DNA of 64,000 bases from Streptomyces sp. V1I1 (GTDB lineage Bacteria > Actinomycetota > Actinomycetes > Streptomycetales > Streptomycetaceae). Each line of letters opens with the position of its first letter. Position 1 is the first letter of the stretch. A model generated the notes under the pieces. It had not been told where the DNA came from. It did no database searches and saw only the letters and a list, made by a program, of their open reading frames with translations. The stretch lies in NCBI RefSeq assembly GCF_030817355.1, contig NZ_JAUSZH010000001.1, positions 4,687,501-4,751,500 on the forward strand, read 5' to 3'. Shown here one piece after another: positions 35,153-43,843 of the stretch. Position numbers and translations under genes: made by a program.

Positions 35153-35188
35153 GCCCGGCCGGAGGCTCGACCGAGCCCCCGGCCGGGC
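35153..35188 (+). terminator. Terminator of the carbonic anhydrase-SulP operon
   Basis: GCCCGGCCGG and CCGGCCGGGC pair over 10 bp, and the enclosed GGCTCG/CGAGCC pair as well, giving a long stem 23 bp after the stop codon. Confidence 0.85.
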
Positions 35189-35393
35189 ATATCGCCGAAA
35201 GTGGTGCGAATACTTGCCTGAAGCGCAGGAACCCGGCGCTACTGTTTGGACAGAGTGGAGGTCGCGGTGGCGGAGCATCCTGTGATCGAGTGGACCACCA
35301 ATCCCGGGGCCTCATGCCGTCCCTGTCGCAGTGGCCTCGTTGGCGGTGCAGTTCTACCGTAGGGAGATACGAAGCAGATCCTTGGAGCGAGTC

Positions 35394-35837
35394 ATGATCG
35401 TCATCCTCGGACTCGTCATCCTGCTCGCCGCGGTAGTCGTCGGCGTGGCCGGTGTTGTCACCAACAGCGGCAGCGCGCACGAGGTTACCGGCGGGTTCTC
35501 GGTATTCGGCTTCGACGTGACCGGCTCCACCGGCACGCTCTTCCTTTACGGCATGATCGTCGGGGCAGCGGCCCTGTTTGGACTGAGCCTGCTCCTGACC
35601 GGCGCACGCCGTACCTCTCGCCGTGGCAGCACCGCGCACCGCGGACGCAAGCCGTCGCGCCGCGAGACGGCCTCTGCCGGGAGGGACCGCGACGACCTGG
35701 TCGACCAACGCGAGCCCGCCCGCGCGGACAACGCGAATGCGCGGGGGAACGACTCACCCCAAGGTGATCGCACTCGAGCCCCGGACAGCGGTCGCCGCAG
35801 CAGACTGCACTTCGGGCACCAATCCACCCCCCAGTAG
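35394..35837 (+). CDS. Two-segment membrane protein with basic hydrophilic tail
   Basis: I start at the ATG at 35394, which has TGGAG 6 bp upstream; the frame is open from further upstream. The 147-residue protein has membrane segments at about 2-24 and 47-69, with GSAHEVTGGFSVFGFDVTGS between them. A 75-residue tail rich in Arg, Asp and Ser follows. A similar layout occurs in small streptomycete stress-regulon membrane proteins. The following CsbD gene supports a general-stress context. Function unknown. Confidence 0.7.
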   Translation: MIVILGLVILLAAVVVGVAGVVTNSGSAHEVTGGFSVFGFDVTGSTGTLFLYGMIVGAAALFGLSLLLTGARRTSRRGSTAHRGRKPSRRETASAGRDRDDLVDQREPARADNANARGNDSPQGDRTRAPDSGRRSRLHFGHQSTPQ

Positions 35838-35929
35838 GCGTGCGGCCGCACGCGCAGATCGCTGACCGGCCGGCGTCACGGTATTCCTGCCACCGAACCC
35901 CAACAGACAACTCACCCAGGGTGGCTCCC

Positions 35930-36103
35930 ATGAGTTTCGCGAAGAAGATCGCGCACAAGGCCGAAGCGATGAAAGGCGGCGCCAAGAAGGCAACCGGCCG
36001 TGCCACCGGCAGTCGGCGCCTGCAGGCCGAAGGCCGCGGAGACCAACTCAAGGGCAACATCAAGCAGGCCGGGGCAAAGATCAAGGACGCCTTCAAACAC
36101 TGA
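35930..36103 (+). CDS. CsbD-like stress protein
   Basis: The 57-residue, highly charged protein ends LQAEGRGDQLKGNIKQAGAK, which matches the CsbD-like pattern (GxxKQxxGxxKxxxGxxxGD repeated units). CsbD-type genes are induced by general stress sigma factors in Bacillus and actinomycetes, but their biochemical role is unknown. The ATG is preceded by CAGGGTGGC as a weak ribosome site. It lies 92 bp after the membrane protein gene. Confidence 0.8.
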   Translation: MSFAKKIAHKAEAMKGGAKKATGRATGSRRLQAEGRGDQLKGNIKQAGAKIKDAFKH

Positions 36104-36667
36104 CCACTCCGCCCCGTCGACCCGACCAGGTCTACGCCGAAGCACGCGGGAGGACCTGCATGGGTACAGCTGGGCGTCGATCTGAGACAGGCGCTGTTTG
36201 CGCATGCCCTCAGGCGGCTGACGACGCCCCACAACGCCGATTCGTCCAGAGCGAACGCAGGGAGCGGTCCAAGGCGGGGTAACGGCAGCACGCCCGGCGC
36301 GCGATGCGTGCAGTGCCGATTCCGGGGCCCGGTAGACGAGGGCGCCAGGACAGCCGACCGAGCACCCACGCAGCGACGCAGCGGGAACGAGCAAGGAACG
36401 GCAGCAGCACCCGAAGGTCTGCGGCCGCTCCTCTCCGTTGCGCGAACAACCTTGCCACGCGGAATGAGCAATGACGCGGGCATCCACTATCAGGCCAACG
36501 ATCGACGCTCCCGCATCGACCAGGTGTCGGCGGTCTCTCCCAGCCGTCGCCGACACTGAGGCTCGTCTGGCCGTAGAGACGGGGGCTTTCCGTTAGATCA
36601 TTAATGAATGTCCGAAGTGGGACTAATGCGCATTTCAATGTTCCCAGGAAGTTCCCATTGCGCGCCC
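36104..36667. other. 564-bp stretch without a recognised gene
   Basis: Several short frames exist on both strands, but none shows domain-like sequence or a ribosome site. The segment 36590-36660 is AT-rich (TTAGATCATTAATGAATG) and lies beside the tRNA gene, where an integrase end would be expected. It could be the residue of one. Confidence 0.5.
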
Positions 36668-36702
36668 AAAGGCCTTCCAGGGTGGTTCCCTGGAAGGCCT
36701 TT
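36668..36702 (-). terminator. Terminator of the tRNA-Arg gene
   Basis: A perfect 15-bp stem (AAAGGCCTTCCAGGG with its complement) and a 5-base loop lie 23 bp beyond the tRNA 3' end. The flanking A and T triplets give a short U-tract on either strand. Confidence 0.85.
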
Positions 36703-36724
36703 AGCGCACTGACCTGCACCTTTG

Positions 36725-36800
36725 TGGTGCCCCCGGCAGGATTCGAACCTGCGACACCCGCTTTAGGAGAGCGGTGCTCTATCCCCTGAGCTACGAAGGC
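36725..36800 (-). tRNA. tRNA-Arg, anticodon CCT
   Basis: The reverse complement folds as a complete 76-nt tRNA: acceptor GCCTTCG/CGGGGGC with two G-U pairs, a D arm GAGC/GCTC, an anticodon arm CCGCT-CTCCTAA-AGCGG giving anticodon CCT (reads AGG), a T arm GCAGG-TTCGAAT-CCTGC, and an encoded ACCA end. It reads a rare codon in GC-rich genomes. Its 3' 43 bp are duplicated at 31523-31565 and, degraded, at 25894-25930. Confidence 0.95.
36727..36769 (-). repeat. att core within tRNA-Arg
   Basis: This is the 43 bp that are identical at 31523-31565. The tRNA is kept whole on this side, as expected when an element integrates into a 3' end and restores it. Confidence 0.9.
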
Positions 36801-36951
36801 GGGGAGACCCGGTTGATCCAGATCCGGCGACTAGCCTAGCGGATGCGGGCTCCAGCCTGGCAGGCATTCCGTTTCCGCAGGTCAGGCCGTGGTCGGCGGT
36901 CGTGGATCCGGGTGGTTTCCGGTCGCGTTCCGCGCGACTTAGCGTGGAAGC

Positions 36952-38106
36952 ATGCGCGAGGACGTGGTGACCCTGTTCCTCTGCGGTGACGTCATGCTCG
37001 GCCGTGGCGTCGATCAGATCCTCCCGCACCCCGGCGACCCCGCCCTGTGGGAGCGGTACACCGCGGACGCCCGGTCCTATGTGGAGTTGGCGGAGGCGGT
37101 GAACGGGCCGATCCCGCGTCCGGTCGGTCACTCCTGGCCCTGGGGGGATGCGCTGGAGATCCTCGACGAGGCCGCGCCCGATGCCCGCGTGGTGAATCTG
37201 GAGACCAGCGTCACGCGCAGCAACGACTTCGCCGCGGGCAAAGAGGTGCACTACCGGATGCATCCGGCCAACCTTCCCTGCCTGGTCGCCGGTCGGCCCG
37301 ACGCTTGTGTGCTGGCCAACAACCACGTGCTGGACTTCGGTCGCCGGGGGTTGGAGGAGACGCTCGACTCCCTGGCCGGCGCGGGCCTGCGGGCGGTGGG
37401 CGCCGGGCGGGATGTGGATGAGGCGCGGCGGCCCGCCTTGGTCGCCGTCCAGGGCGGCGCGCGGGTGCTCGTCTTTTCCTTCGGGATGGCGTCCAGCGGC
37501 ATTCCGCGAAGCTGGGCCGCCGGCGAGCACCGGGCCGGGGTCGACTTCGTGGCGGAGCCGTCGGACGCCGCGGCGGCCTCGGTCGTCCGCCGCGTACGGC
37601 AGGTGAAACGACCGGGTGATGTGTCGGTCGCCTCCGTCCACTGGGGATCCAACTGGGGATACGGCATCCCGCGAAGCCAGGTCCGTTTCGCGCATGCGCT
37701 GATCGACGGTGGAGTCGATGTCGTGCACGGGCACTCGTCGCACCATCCCCGCCCGCTGGAGCTGTACCGCGGCAAGCTCATCCTCTACGGCTGCGGCGAC
37801 TTCATCGACGACTACGAAGGCATCACCGGCTATGAGCAGTACCGGGACGACCTGCGGCTGCTGTATTTCGTCTCGGTGGAGCCGGACACCGGCAAGGCGG
37901 CCGACGTGCGGATGGCAGCCGTGCAGAGCCGGCAGATGCGGCTGCGGCACGCGTCGGGCGAAGACCGCGAGTGGCTGCGGGCGACTCTCGACCGGGTCAG
38001 TCGCGGCTTCGGTGTGCGCATCGGCCTGGAGCCCGGCGGGATGCTCATGGCCGGTTCCCTGCATGGGTCGTACACGAATGTTGACGAGGGTGGGGCACGG
38101 GCATAG
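36952..38106 (+). CDS. CapA-family protein (calcineurin-like metallophosphatase fold)
   Basis: The 384-residue protein has the CapA/PgsA pattern: FLCGDVMLGRGVD near residue 10, VVNLETSVT, VLANNHVLDFGRRGL, ASVHWGSNWGY and HGHSSHHPRPLELY. These are metal-site motifs of the calcineurin-like fold. Family members act in poly-gamma-glutamate capsule synthesis, or in other species on unknown phosphoesters. There is no signal peptide, so it is probably cytoplasmic. It starts 151 bp upstream-facing from the tRNA and is followed by the ligase gene after 40 bp. Confidence 0.92.
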   Translation: MREDVVTLFLCGDVMLGRGVDQILPHPGDPALWERYTADARSYVELAEAVNGPIPRPVGHSWPWGDALEILDEAAPDARVVNLETSVTRSNDFAAGKEVHYRMHPANLPCLVAGRPDACVLANNHVLDFGRRGLEETLDSLAGAGLRAVGAGRDVDEARRPALVAVQGGARVLVFSFGMASSGIPRSWAAGEHRAGVDFVAEPSDAAAASVVRRVRQVKRPGDVSVASVHWGSNWGYGIPRSQVRFAHALIDGGVDVVHGHSSHHPRPLELYRGKLILYGCGDFIDDYEGITGYEQYRDDLRLLYFVSVEPDTGKAADVRMAAVQSRQMRLRHASGEDREWLRATLDRVSRGFGVRIGLEPGGMLMAGSLHGSYTNVDEGGARA

Positions 38107-38146
38107 CGTCGCTCCGTACTGAGCAGGTGCTTAGAGAGGGTCGACC

Positions 38147-39848
38147 GTGCCGCACCCCGATCCGTCCACCCGCCCCGAGGCCGCACTGACTGCGCCCGGG
38201 GCACCCTTCGAAGTCGTACGGGGCGAGGACGGCGGGCTGCTCTACGCCGGCGGCCCGCGCACCCTGCGGGAGTTCGTCGAGGCCACCTGGGCGTTCGGGG
38301 ACCAGCCGTTCCTCGTCGCCGCCACCGGGACGTACAGCTACCGCGAGTTCTTCGCCGCCGCCTCCGCGCTCGCCCGGCGGTTCGTCGAGGTGTACGGGCT
38401 GCGGCAGGGCGATCGGGCCGTTGTGGCGATGCGGAATCACCCCGAGTGGCAGATCGCCCTCTGGGCCACCCAGTTGGCGGGACTGGTGGCGGTGCCGCTC
38501 AATGCCTGGTGGGACCGAGGACGAGTTCGCGTACGCCCTCGACGACTGTTCGCCGCGGGTGCTGCTCGTCGACGGGGAGCGGCTGCCGCGGGTCGACGCC
38601 TGGCGCAGGCGGGCCGGCGTCCCGGTCGTCGTCTTCCACGGGGAAGGCACGCCCGGCGAGGGGGTGGAGCGGTACGAAGACTTCGAGGCCCCCGATCCGC
38701 TCGCCGCGCCGCCCGGGGTCGAGGTGCGGGCCGAGGACGACGCCACCATCATCTATACGTCCGGGACCACCGGGCGGCCCAAGGGCGCCGTCGCCACTCA
38801 GCTCGCCCAGGCCGGGGCCGCGCACAATCCGCGGTTCTACGCCGCCGCTTCAGCCCTCGCGAGCGGGGTGCTGCCGGGGCAGGGGCCCGCGCCGGTGGTG
38901 CTGATGACGTTTCCGTTCTTCCATGTGGCCGCGTTCACCACGCTGTACGCGACGATGGCGGCCGGCGGGGCGCTCGTACTGATGCGGAAGTGGGACGCCG
39001 AAGAGGCCCTCGCGCTGATCGAGCGGCACCGCGTCACGCACTACTCCGGGGTGCCGACCACCGCGCTCCAGCTGCTTGACGCCGCCGAGCGGGCCGGGGG
39101 AGAGCTTGAGACGCTCACGCATCTCAACACCGGCGGGGCCGCGGCCCCGCCCAACCTCATGGCCCGGCTGAGGGCCCGCTACGGGCAGCGGATAGAGCCG
39201 CGCACCGGCTACGGACTGACCGAGACCAGCGGCGGCGTGCTCGCCAACTTCGGCCCCGGGTACCGGGAGAACCCGGGGAGCGTGGGGCGGCCGACCCCCG
39301 CCACCGAGGTGCGGATCGCCAGGCCGGACGGTAGTGAACTGCCCGAAGGAGAGGTCGGTGAGTTGTGGCTGCGCGGGCAGGCGCTGGTGCGCGGGTACTG
39401 GAACAACCCGGACGCGACCGCCGCCGCGTTCCACGACGGGTGGTTCAGGACCGGCGACCTCGCGACGGTGCGCGACGGGCGGGTCAGCATCGTCGACCGG
39501 CTCAAGGACATGGTCATCCGCGGCGGCGAGAACGTGTACTGCGTCGAGGTGGAAGCCGTCTTGCACGATCACCCGGACGTCGCCGACGCCGCCGTGCTGG
39601 GTGTCCCGCACCCGGTGCTGGGGGAGGAGGTGGCGGCCGTGGTGCAGCTGCGCGCCGCGGCCACGGTCACCGTCGACGAGCTGCGGGCGCACGTCGGCAA
39701 GACCCTCGCCGCCTTCAAGGTGCCCGCTCATGTCCTCGTACGGGACGAGCCCGTGCCCCGCAATCCGACCGGGAAGATCCTCAAGCGCGAACTCCGCGGC
39801 CCCGTGGAGGAACAGGTGTCGCGGGAGCGGCTCTTCAGGAACGCGTGA
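38147..39848 (+). pseudogene. Acyl-CoA/AMP-forming ligase with a +1 frameshift
   Basis: Two frames together make a normal AMP-forming ligase of about 567 residues. The first (GTG 38147) runs to GLVAVPLNAWW. After an extra G in TGGTGGG at 38510-38513 the protein continues in the next frame with TEDEFAYALDDCSPRVLLVD. It retains the P-loop IIYTSGTTGRPKGAV, GYGLTETSGG, the WFRTGDLA segment, and the C-terminal PRNPTGKILKREL lysine. Without the extra G the gene would be intact, so this is either a recent inactivation or a base-calling error in a G-run. The substrate is probably a fatty or aromatic acid. The 3' end overlaps the convergent protease gene by 14 bp. Confidence 0.88.
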
Positions 39849-41124
39849 CGCGCACCCGGTAGGTGCCGTCCGACTCCGCCCGGAGCACCGCGATACGGAT
39901 GCCGTTCTGCCGGTCGACGAACGACTGCCCCGGCCGGTACGGCGCGTCCGACAGCTCCGCGTGCACATTGGGACGCCGGGTGCAGCCCCCGCTGTTCCGG
40001 GTGCTGTCCGAGACCGACACCGGCCCCTGCCCGGTGTCCACGTCTGACTGCACGCGGTAGATCAGCACGCCGGGCGCGCACACGGCCTCGTCGTTGCCCG
40101 CCCGGGTGCGCACCTCTACCGCGTACCCCGCGTTCTTGGTGAGCGGCACGATCGCCATCTTCGCGCCGCCCGCGACCGCCAGCGGCGTCAGCGCGTAATC
40201 GGTGGTGCCGGGCGCGGCCGCGCAGCCGATCTGGCCGGCGTCGAGCCAGCCCAGCTTCCATTTGTGCCAGCCCAGCAGATCGTTGTTGGCCCCCCAGTCC
40301 TCGGACATGATGTCCCAGTGGCCGACCGCGCCCGCGCCCTCGGAGGTGTAGAGGTCGGGCAGGCCGAAGACATGGCCGTTCTCGTGGGGCAGTACTCGAT
40401 AGCCGTTCTCGCCGTACGACCCCGAACCGTCGTCCTGACGGCTGTAGACGAAGGACGTGTTGGCGAGCGGCACGCCGTCCGCGAGCGGGGCCTCGTCATT
40501 GCCGGAGAAGGTAACGGAGAGCACGGTGTCCAGCGCCGACGGCCCGGCATTGGGCGTGACCAGTATGTTGACCAGGTCGTACGCCTTGAAGTTCACCTTT
40601 GGGTCGGCCACCGTCACTATGTCCTGGGCGAGCCGACGGTAGCCCGGTTCATAGGGGGAGCCGCGCTCTATCCCGTACGCGGCGAACGGCATCGGCATCC
40701 GCAGCCAGTCGGTTACCGGGGTGTGCGTGCGATAGATGAGGCGTCCGTACGAACTGGTCCGGAACCATTCGGCGGTCTGCGGGAAGAACTCCGCGAGCCG
40801 GTCCACCGCCCGCCCCGAACCCGGCGCGTCCGGGAAGTCGATCATCAGGTTGAGCGCGCGGACCTCGCCGGTGGAGCGGGAGTAGCCGGGCGGGGTGGGC
40901 ACGCCCTCCGACATCTGGATCCCCAGCGTGGAGGCGATTTTGCAGGGCCCGAGCGCGGACTTGTCGGCGCCTGCCACCGGCCCGGCCGACGCCCGGGTGG
41001 GGTCGGGGAGGTGGGCGCTCGCCGTCGTGAGTGCGGCGAGGGCGAGCGCTGTGAGGGCGGCGAGTGCGCCGAGGCGGCGGCGGGAGCTGCCGGTGGTGCG
41101 TATCCGGTGGCGCGTTGGCTGCAT
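39835..41124 (-). CDS. Secreted M6-type zinc metalloprotease
   Basis: I start at the ATG at 41124, which begins a signal peptide: a basic stretch RHRIRTTGSSRRRLG, then LAALTALALAALTTASA. The 429-residue protein has NLMIDFPD near 120, the zinc motif HENGH (His247, Glu248, His251) extended as HENGHVFGLPDLY, and a WDIMSEDW Met-turn. These are M6 (immune inhibitor A-like) features. Two cysteine pairs are likely in the mature C-terminal domain (APGC..., GGCTRRP). It should act outside the cell on proteins. The upstream frame extension is not conserved-looking. It is divergent from the tetR gene across a dense operator region. Confidence 0.9.
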   Translation of the reverse strand: MQPTRHRIRTTGSSRRRLGALAALTALALAALTTASAHLPDPTRASAGPVAGADKSALGPCKIASTLGIQMSEGVPTPPGYSRSTGEVRALNLMIDFPDAPGSGRAVDRLAEFFPQTAEWFRTSSYGRLIYRTHTPVTDWLRMPMPFAAYGIERGSPYEPGYRRLAQDIVTVADPKVNFKAYDLVNILVTPNAGPSALDTVLSVTFSGNDEAPLADGVPLANTSFVYSRQDDGSGSYGENGYRVLPHENGHVFGLPDLYTSEGAGAVGHWDIMSEDWGANNDLLGWHKWKLGWLDAGQIGCAAAPGTTDYALTPLAVAGGAKMAIVPLTKNAGYAVEVRTRAGNDEAVCAPGVLIYRVQSDVDTGQGPVSVSDSTRNSGGCTRRPNVHAELSDAPYRPGQSFVDRQNGIRIAVLRAESDGTYRVRVTRS

Positions 41125-41282
41125 GCAATCGCCTTCGGGTCCGCGGCAGCAGGCCGGGCCCTGGCTGCACTCATTGCGATCAGCCTGTGACGGGTGGTGG
41201 CGGGGTGCCCGCCGGGTGGGCCGATCGTGGTATTTCACGCGAGACATTTGTGACGCAGGTCACATCTCGTACGGGAAATAAC

Positions 41283-41339
41283 CGGGGATCGTTTCCCCGT
41301 TTGAACTCGTGTCCCCGCGAAACGGGGAAGAGGTCCCCG
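41283..41339. promoter_or_regulatory. Paired operators CGGGGA-N5-TCCCCG
   Basis: Two identical-architecture 17-bp inverted repeats, CGGGGA-N5-TCCCCG, lie at 41283-41299 and 41323-41339. Their centres are 40 bp apart, and TCCCCG (41312-41317) sits between them. They are embedded in a larger 24-bp imperfect inverted repeat. They lie 65-121 bp upstream of the tetR start and face the protease promoter on the other side. Likely the binding sites of the adjacent TetR protein. Confidence 0.65.
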
Positions 41340-41403
41340 GTTACGTACCGAGTGCAGCCGATGTACGTAGCGATACGAGGCAGATACGAGAGGAAGTGGA
41401 GCC

Positions 41404-42057
41404 GTGAGCCCCGCCGCCGACACCGAAACGCGCCGCTCTTCCCGGCCGCGGGCGGACGCCCTGCGGAACAGGGAGCGGATCGTGACGGCCGCGCGCGAGA
41501 TGTTCGTCGAGTTCGGGCCCGAGGTCCCGCTCGATGACATCGCCCGCCGGGCGGGTGTCGGCAATGCCACGCTCTACCGGCACTTCCCCGACCGCGACAC
41601 CCTCATCCAGGAGGTCGTCCTCTTCGTCCTGGCCCGCACGACGCAGCGGGCGCACGAGGCGGCGGCCGAGGAGGCGGACCCGTTCGAGGCGCTGCGGCGC
41701 TTCACCCACGCGGCCGCCGACGAGCGGATCGGGGCGCTGTGCCCACTGCTCACCGGGACCTTCGACAAGCACTATCCCGATCTGACCCATGAGCGGGTAC
41801 GCCTCGAAGCGGCAGTCGACGGCCTCTTCGCGCGCGCACATGAAGCAGGCAGGCTCCGCGCCGACGTCGCCGTCGGAGATCTGCTCGTCGCTCTCTCCCA
41901 GCTCAGCCGGCCGCTGCCGGGCACCGCGTGCCTGAACATCGACCGGTTCGCCCATCGCCATCTGCAGCTTTTCCTGGACGGACTCGAAGCGCCCGCGCGC
42001 TCCGAACTGCCGGGCACGGCCGCGACCATGGAGGGACTGCGCGGCAGCACCCCGTGA
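41404..42057 (+). CDS. TetR-family regulator of the downstream efflux pump
   Basis: The 217-residue protein has a TetR helix-turn-helix at about 22-68 (RERIVTAAREMFVEFGPEVP then GVGNATLYRHFPDRDTLI) and an Ala/Leu-rich ligand domain with the TetR_C pattern (PGTACLNIDRFAHRHLQLFL). GTG start with GAGAGGAAG upstream. A DHA2 efflux gene follows 123 bp downstream in the same direction, a classic regulator/pump pair. Paired operators upstream suggest autoregulation. Confidence 0.93.
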   Translation: MSPAADTETRRSSRPRADALRNRERIVTAAREMFVEFGPEVPLDDIARRAGVGNATLYRHFPDRDTLIQEVVLFVLARTTQRAHEAAAEEADPFEALRRFTHAAADERIGALCPLLTGTFDKHYPDLTHERVRLEAAVDGLFARAHEAGRLRADVAVGDLLVALSQLSRPLPGTACLNIDRFAHRHLQLFLDGLEAPARSELPGTAATMEGLRGSTP

Positions 42058-42123
42058 AGCGGTGAAGCAGCCTGGCCGCGCCGATGAGTTGAACCGGCGC
42101 CGCAGGTCTCCTCTGCAACACCT

Positions 42124-42165
42124 TTGACCACGTCTACAACACCCTTGACCACGTCCGTTTTGACC
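42124..42165 (+). promoter_or_regulatory. Direct repeats TTGACCACGTC before the efflux gene
   Basis: TTGACCACGTC occurs at 42124-42134 and 42145-42155 (21-bp period, two helical turns), and TTGACC again at 42160-42165. They lie 16-57 bp before the pump start. Same-face direct repeats suggest an activator or repressor site, and TTGACC could act as a -35 element. Confidence 0.45.
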
Positions 42166-42180
42166 TCTCCGCACCCTTAG

Positions 42181-43710
42181 GTGGCTACTTCCATGCCAAA
42201 AACAGCCGACATTTCCGTTCCGGACCCCAGCCGCTGGAGAGCGCTGGTGTTCATAGCCGTGGCCCAGCTGATGGTGGTGCTCGACGCGACAATCGTGAAC
42301 ATCGCGCTGCCCACGGCCCAGCAGGACCTGGGTATTTCCGACGCCAACCGCCAGTGGGTCATCACCGCCTACGCCCTCGCCTTCGGCGGACTGCTGCTCT
42401 TCGGCGGCCGCATCGCCGACCTGTGGGGCCGTAAGCGCACCTTCGTCGTCGGACTGCTCGGCTTCGCCGCGGCATCCGCGCTCGGCGGCGCGGCCACCGG
42501 CGAGGCGATGATGCTCGGGGCCCGCGCCCTGCAGGGCGCCTTCGGCGCGCTGCTCGCGCCCGCCGCGCTCTCGCTGCTCGCCGTGATGTTCACCGACGCG
42601 AAGGAGCGCGCCAAGGCCTTCGGTATCTACGGTGCGATCGCCGGTGGCGGTGGCGCCGTCGGCCTGATCCTCGGCGGCTTCCTCACCGAGTACCTGAACT
42701 GGCGCTGGACCTTCTTCGTCAACATCCCCTTCGCGATCGTCGCCGCCGTCGGTGCGTACCTCGTGATCCGTGAGCCGGAGGGCGCGCGCAACCGCTCCTC
42801 GCTCGACATCCCCGGCGTCGTCCTGTCCACCCTGGGCCTGGTGGCGCTGGTGTACGGGTTCACCCGCGCCGAGTCCGCGGGCTGGTCCGACAGCCTGACC
42901 GTGGGCATGTTCGTCGCCTCCGCGGTGCTGCTCGCCGGATTCGTCGTCACCGAGGCGAAGGTCAAGTCCCCGCTGCTGCCGCTGCGCGTCCTGACCGAGC
43001 GCAACCGCGGCGGTGTCTACCTCTCGCTGGGCCTCGCCATCATCGCGATGTTCGGGCTGTTCCTCTTCCTGACGTTCTACCTCCAGGTCGTGAAGGGGTA
43101 CTCGCCGGTCATGACGGGCTTCGCGTTCCTGCCGATGATCGCGGGCATGATCGCGGGCTCGACCCAGATCGGCGCCCGGCTGATGACCCGCGTTCCGCCG
43201 CGGCTGCTGATGGGCCCCGGCTTCCTGGTCGCGGCGGTCGGCATGCTGATGCTGACCCAGCTGGAGATCGGCACTTCGTACGCGGGTCTGATCCTGCCGG
43301 CGCAGGTGCTGCTGGGCTTGGGCATGGGTACGGCGTTCATGCCGGCGATGTCGCTGGCCACGCACGGCGTGGACCCGGCCGACGCAGGCGTCGCCTCCGC
43401 GATGGTCAACACCTCGCAGCAGGTCGGCGGCGCGATCGGCACGGCGCTGCTGAACACGATCGCGGCCTCGGCCACAACCGCGTACATCACCTCGCACGCG
43501 GCGGGAGCGGCCAACCCGAAGCTGCTGGAACTCCAGGGCATGGTGCACGGCTTCTCGTCCGCGATCTGGTGGGCGGTCGGGATCCTGGCGGCCTCCGCGG
43601 CGATCGCGTTCACGTTCATCAACACCGGGCGCCCGGGGGCCGGTTCGGTCACCGCGGGGTCGGGTGAGGGCGTCGAGGACGAGATCAAGGTCCCGGTCGT
43701 CGCGCACTGA
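42181..43710 (+). CDS. MFS efflux transporter, DHA2 (14-segment, EmrB/QacA) family
   Basis: The 509-residue protein has 14 hydrophobic segments and the drug:proton antiporter signatures: LMVVLDATIVNIALPTAQQDLG in segment 1 (motif D1), GGRIADLWGRKRTFV (motif A), and the motif C-like GAIAGGGGAVGLILGGFLTE. It should expel toxic organic compounds using the proton gradient. The GTG start gives MATSMPKTADIS; an ATG 12 bp further is an alternative. The stop codon lies in the first unit of a 14-bp tandem repeat, so the C-terminal VVAH may be a product of repeat growth. Confidence 0.94.
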   Translation: MATSMPKTADISVPDPSRWRALVFIAVAQLMVVLDATIVNIALPTAQQDLGISDANRQWVITAYALAFGGLLLFGGRIADLWGRKRTFVVGLLGFAAASALGGAATGEAMMLGARALQGAFGALLAPAALSLLAVMFTDAKERAKAFGIYGAIAGGGGAVGLILGGFLTEYLNWRWTFFVNIPFAIVAAVGAYLVIREPEGARNRSSLDIPGVVLSTLGLVALVYGFTRAESAGWSDSLTVGMFVASAVLLAGFVVTEAKVKSPLLPLRVLTERNRGGVYLSLGLAIIAMFGLFLFLTFYLQVVKGYSPVMTGFAFLPMIAGMIAGSTQIGARLMTRVPPRLLMGPGFLVAAVGMLMLTQLEIGTSYAGLILPAQVLLGLGMGTAFMPAMSLATHGVDPADAGVASAMVNTSQQVGGAIGTALLNTIAASATTAYITSHAAGAANPKLLELQGMVHGFSSAIWWAVGILAASAAIAFTFINTGRPGAGSVTAGSGEGVEDEIKVPVVAH

Positions 43711-43811
43711 CGGTCGTGCACTGACGGTCGTGCACTGACGGTCGCGCAGTGACAGTCGTGCAGTGACGGTCGTGCAGTGACAGTCGCGCACTGACCAGTC
43801 GTGCACTGACA
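43699..43811. repeat. Eight tandem 14-bp repeats at the 3' end of the efflux gene
   Basis: Units follow GTCGYGCASTGACR from 43699 to 43811; the seventh unit has one extra base. The first unit overlaps the last codons and TGA of the transporter. Each unit contains a TGA, so every reading frame closes in it. Confidence 0.9.
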
Positions 43812-43843
43812 CGAGCTCGGCGGACGCTGAGAGGTCAAGCGGC

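Noticed and set aside
36210..36719. Minus-strand ORF of 169 codons beside the tRNA, considered as an integrase remnant
   Set aside because: No R-H-R-Y or resolvase motif can be found in any frame here.
39835..39848. Gene fusion between ligase and protease
   Set aside because: The genes are convergent and overlap only at their 3' ends by 14 bp.
43699..43811. Possible CRISPR array
   Set aside because: The 14-bp units are directly adjacent with no spacers, and no cas gene is in the window. The same reasoning excludes the arrays at 63812 and 58826.
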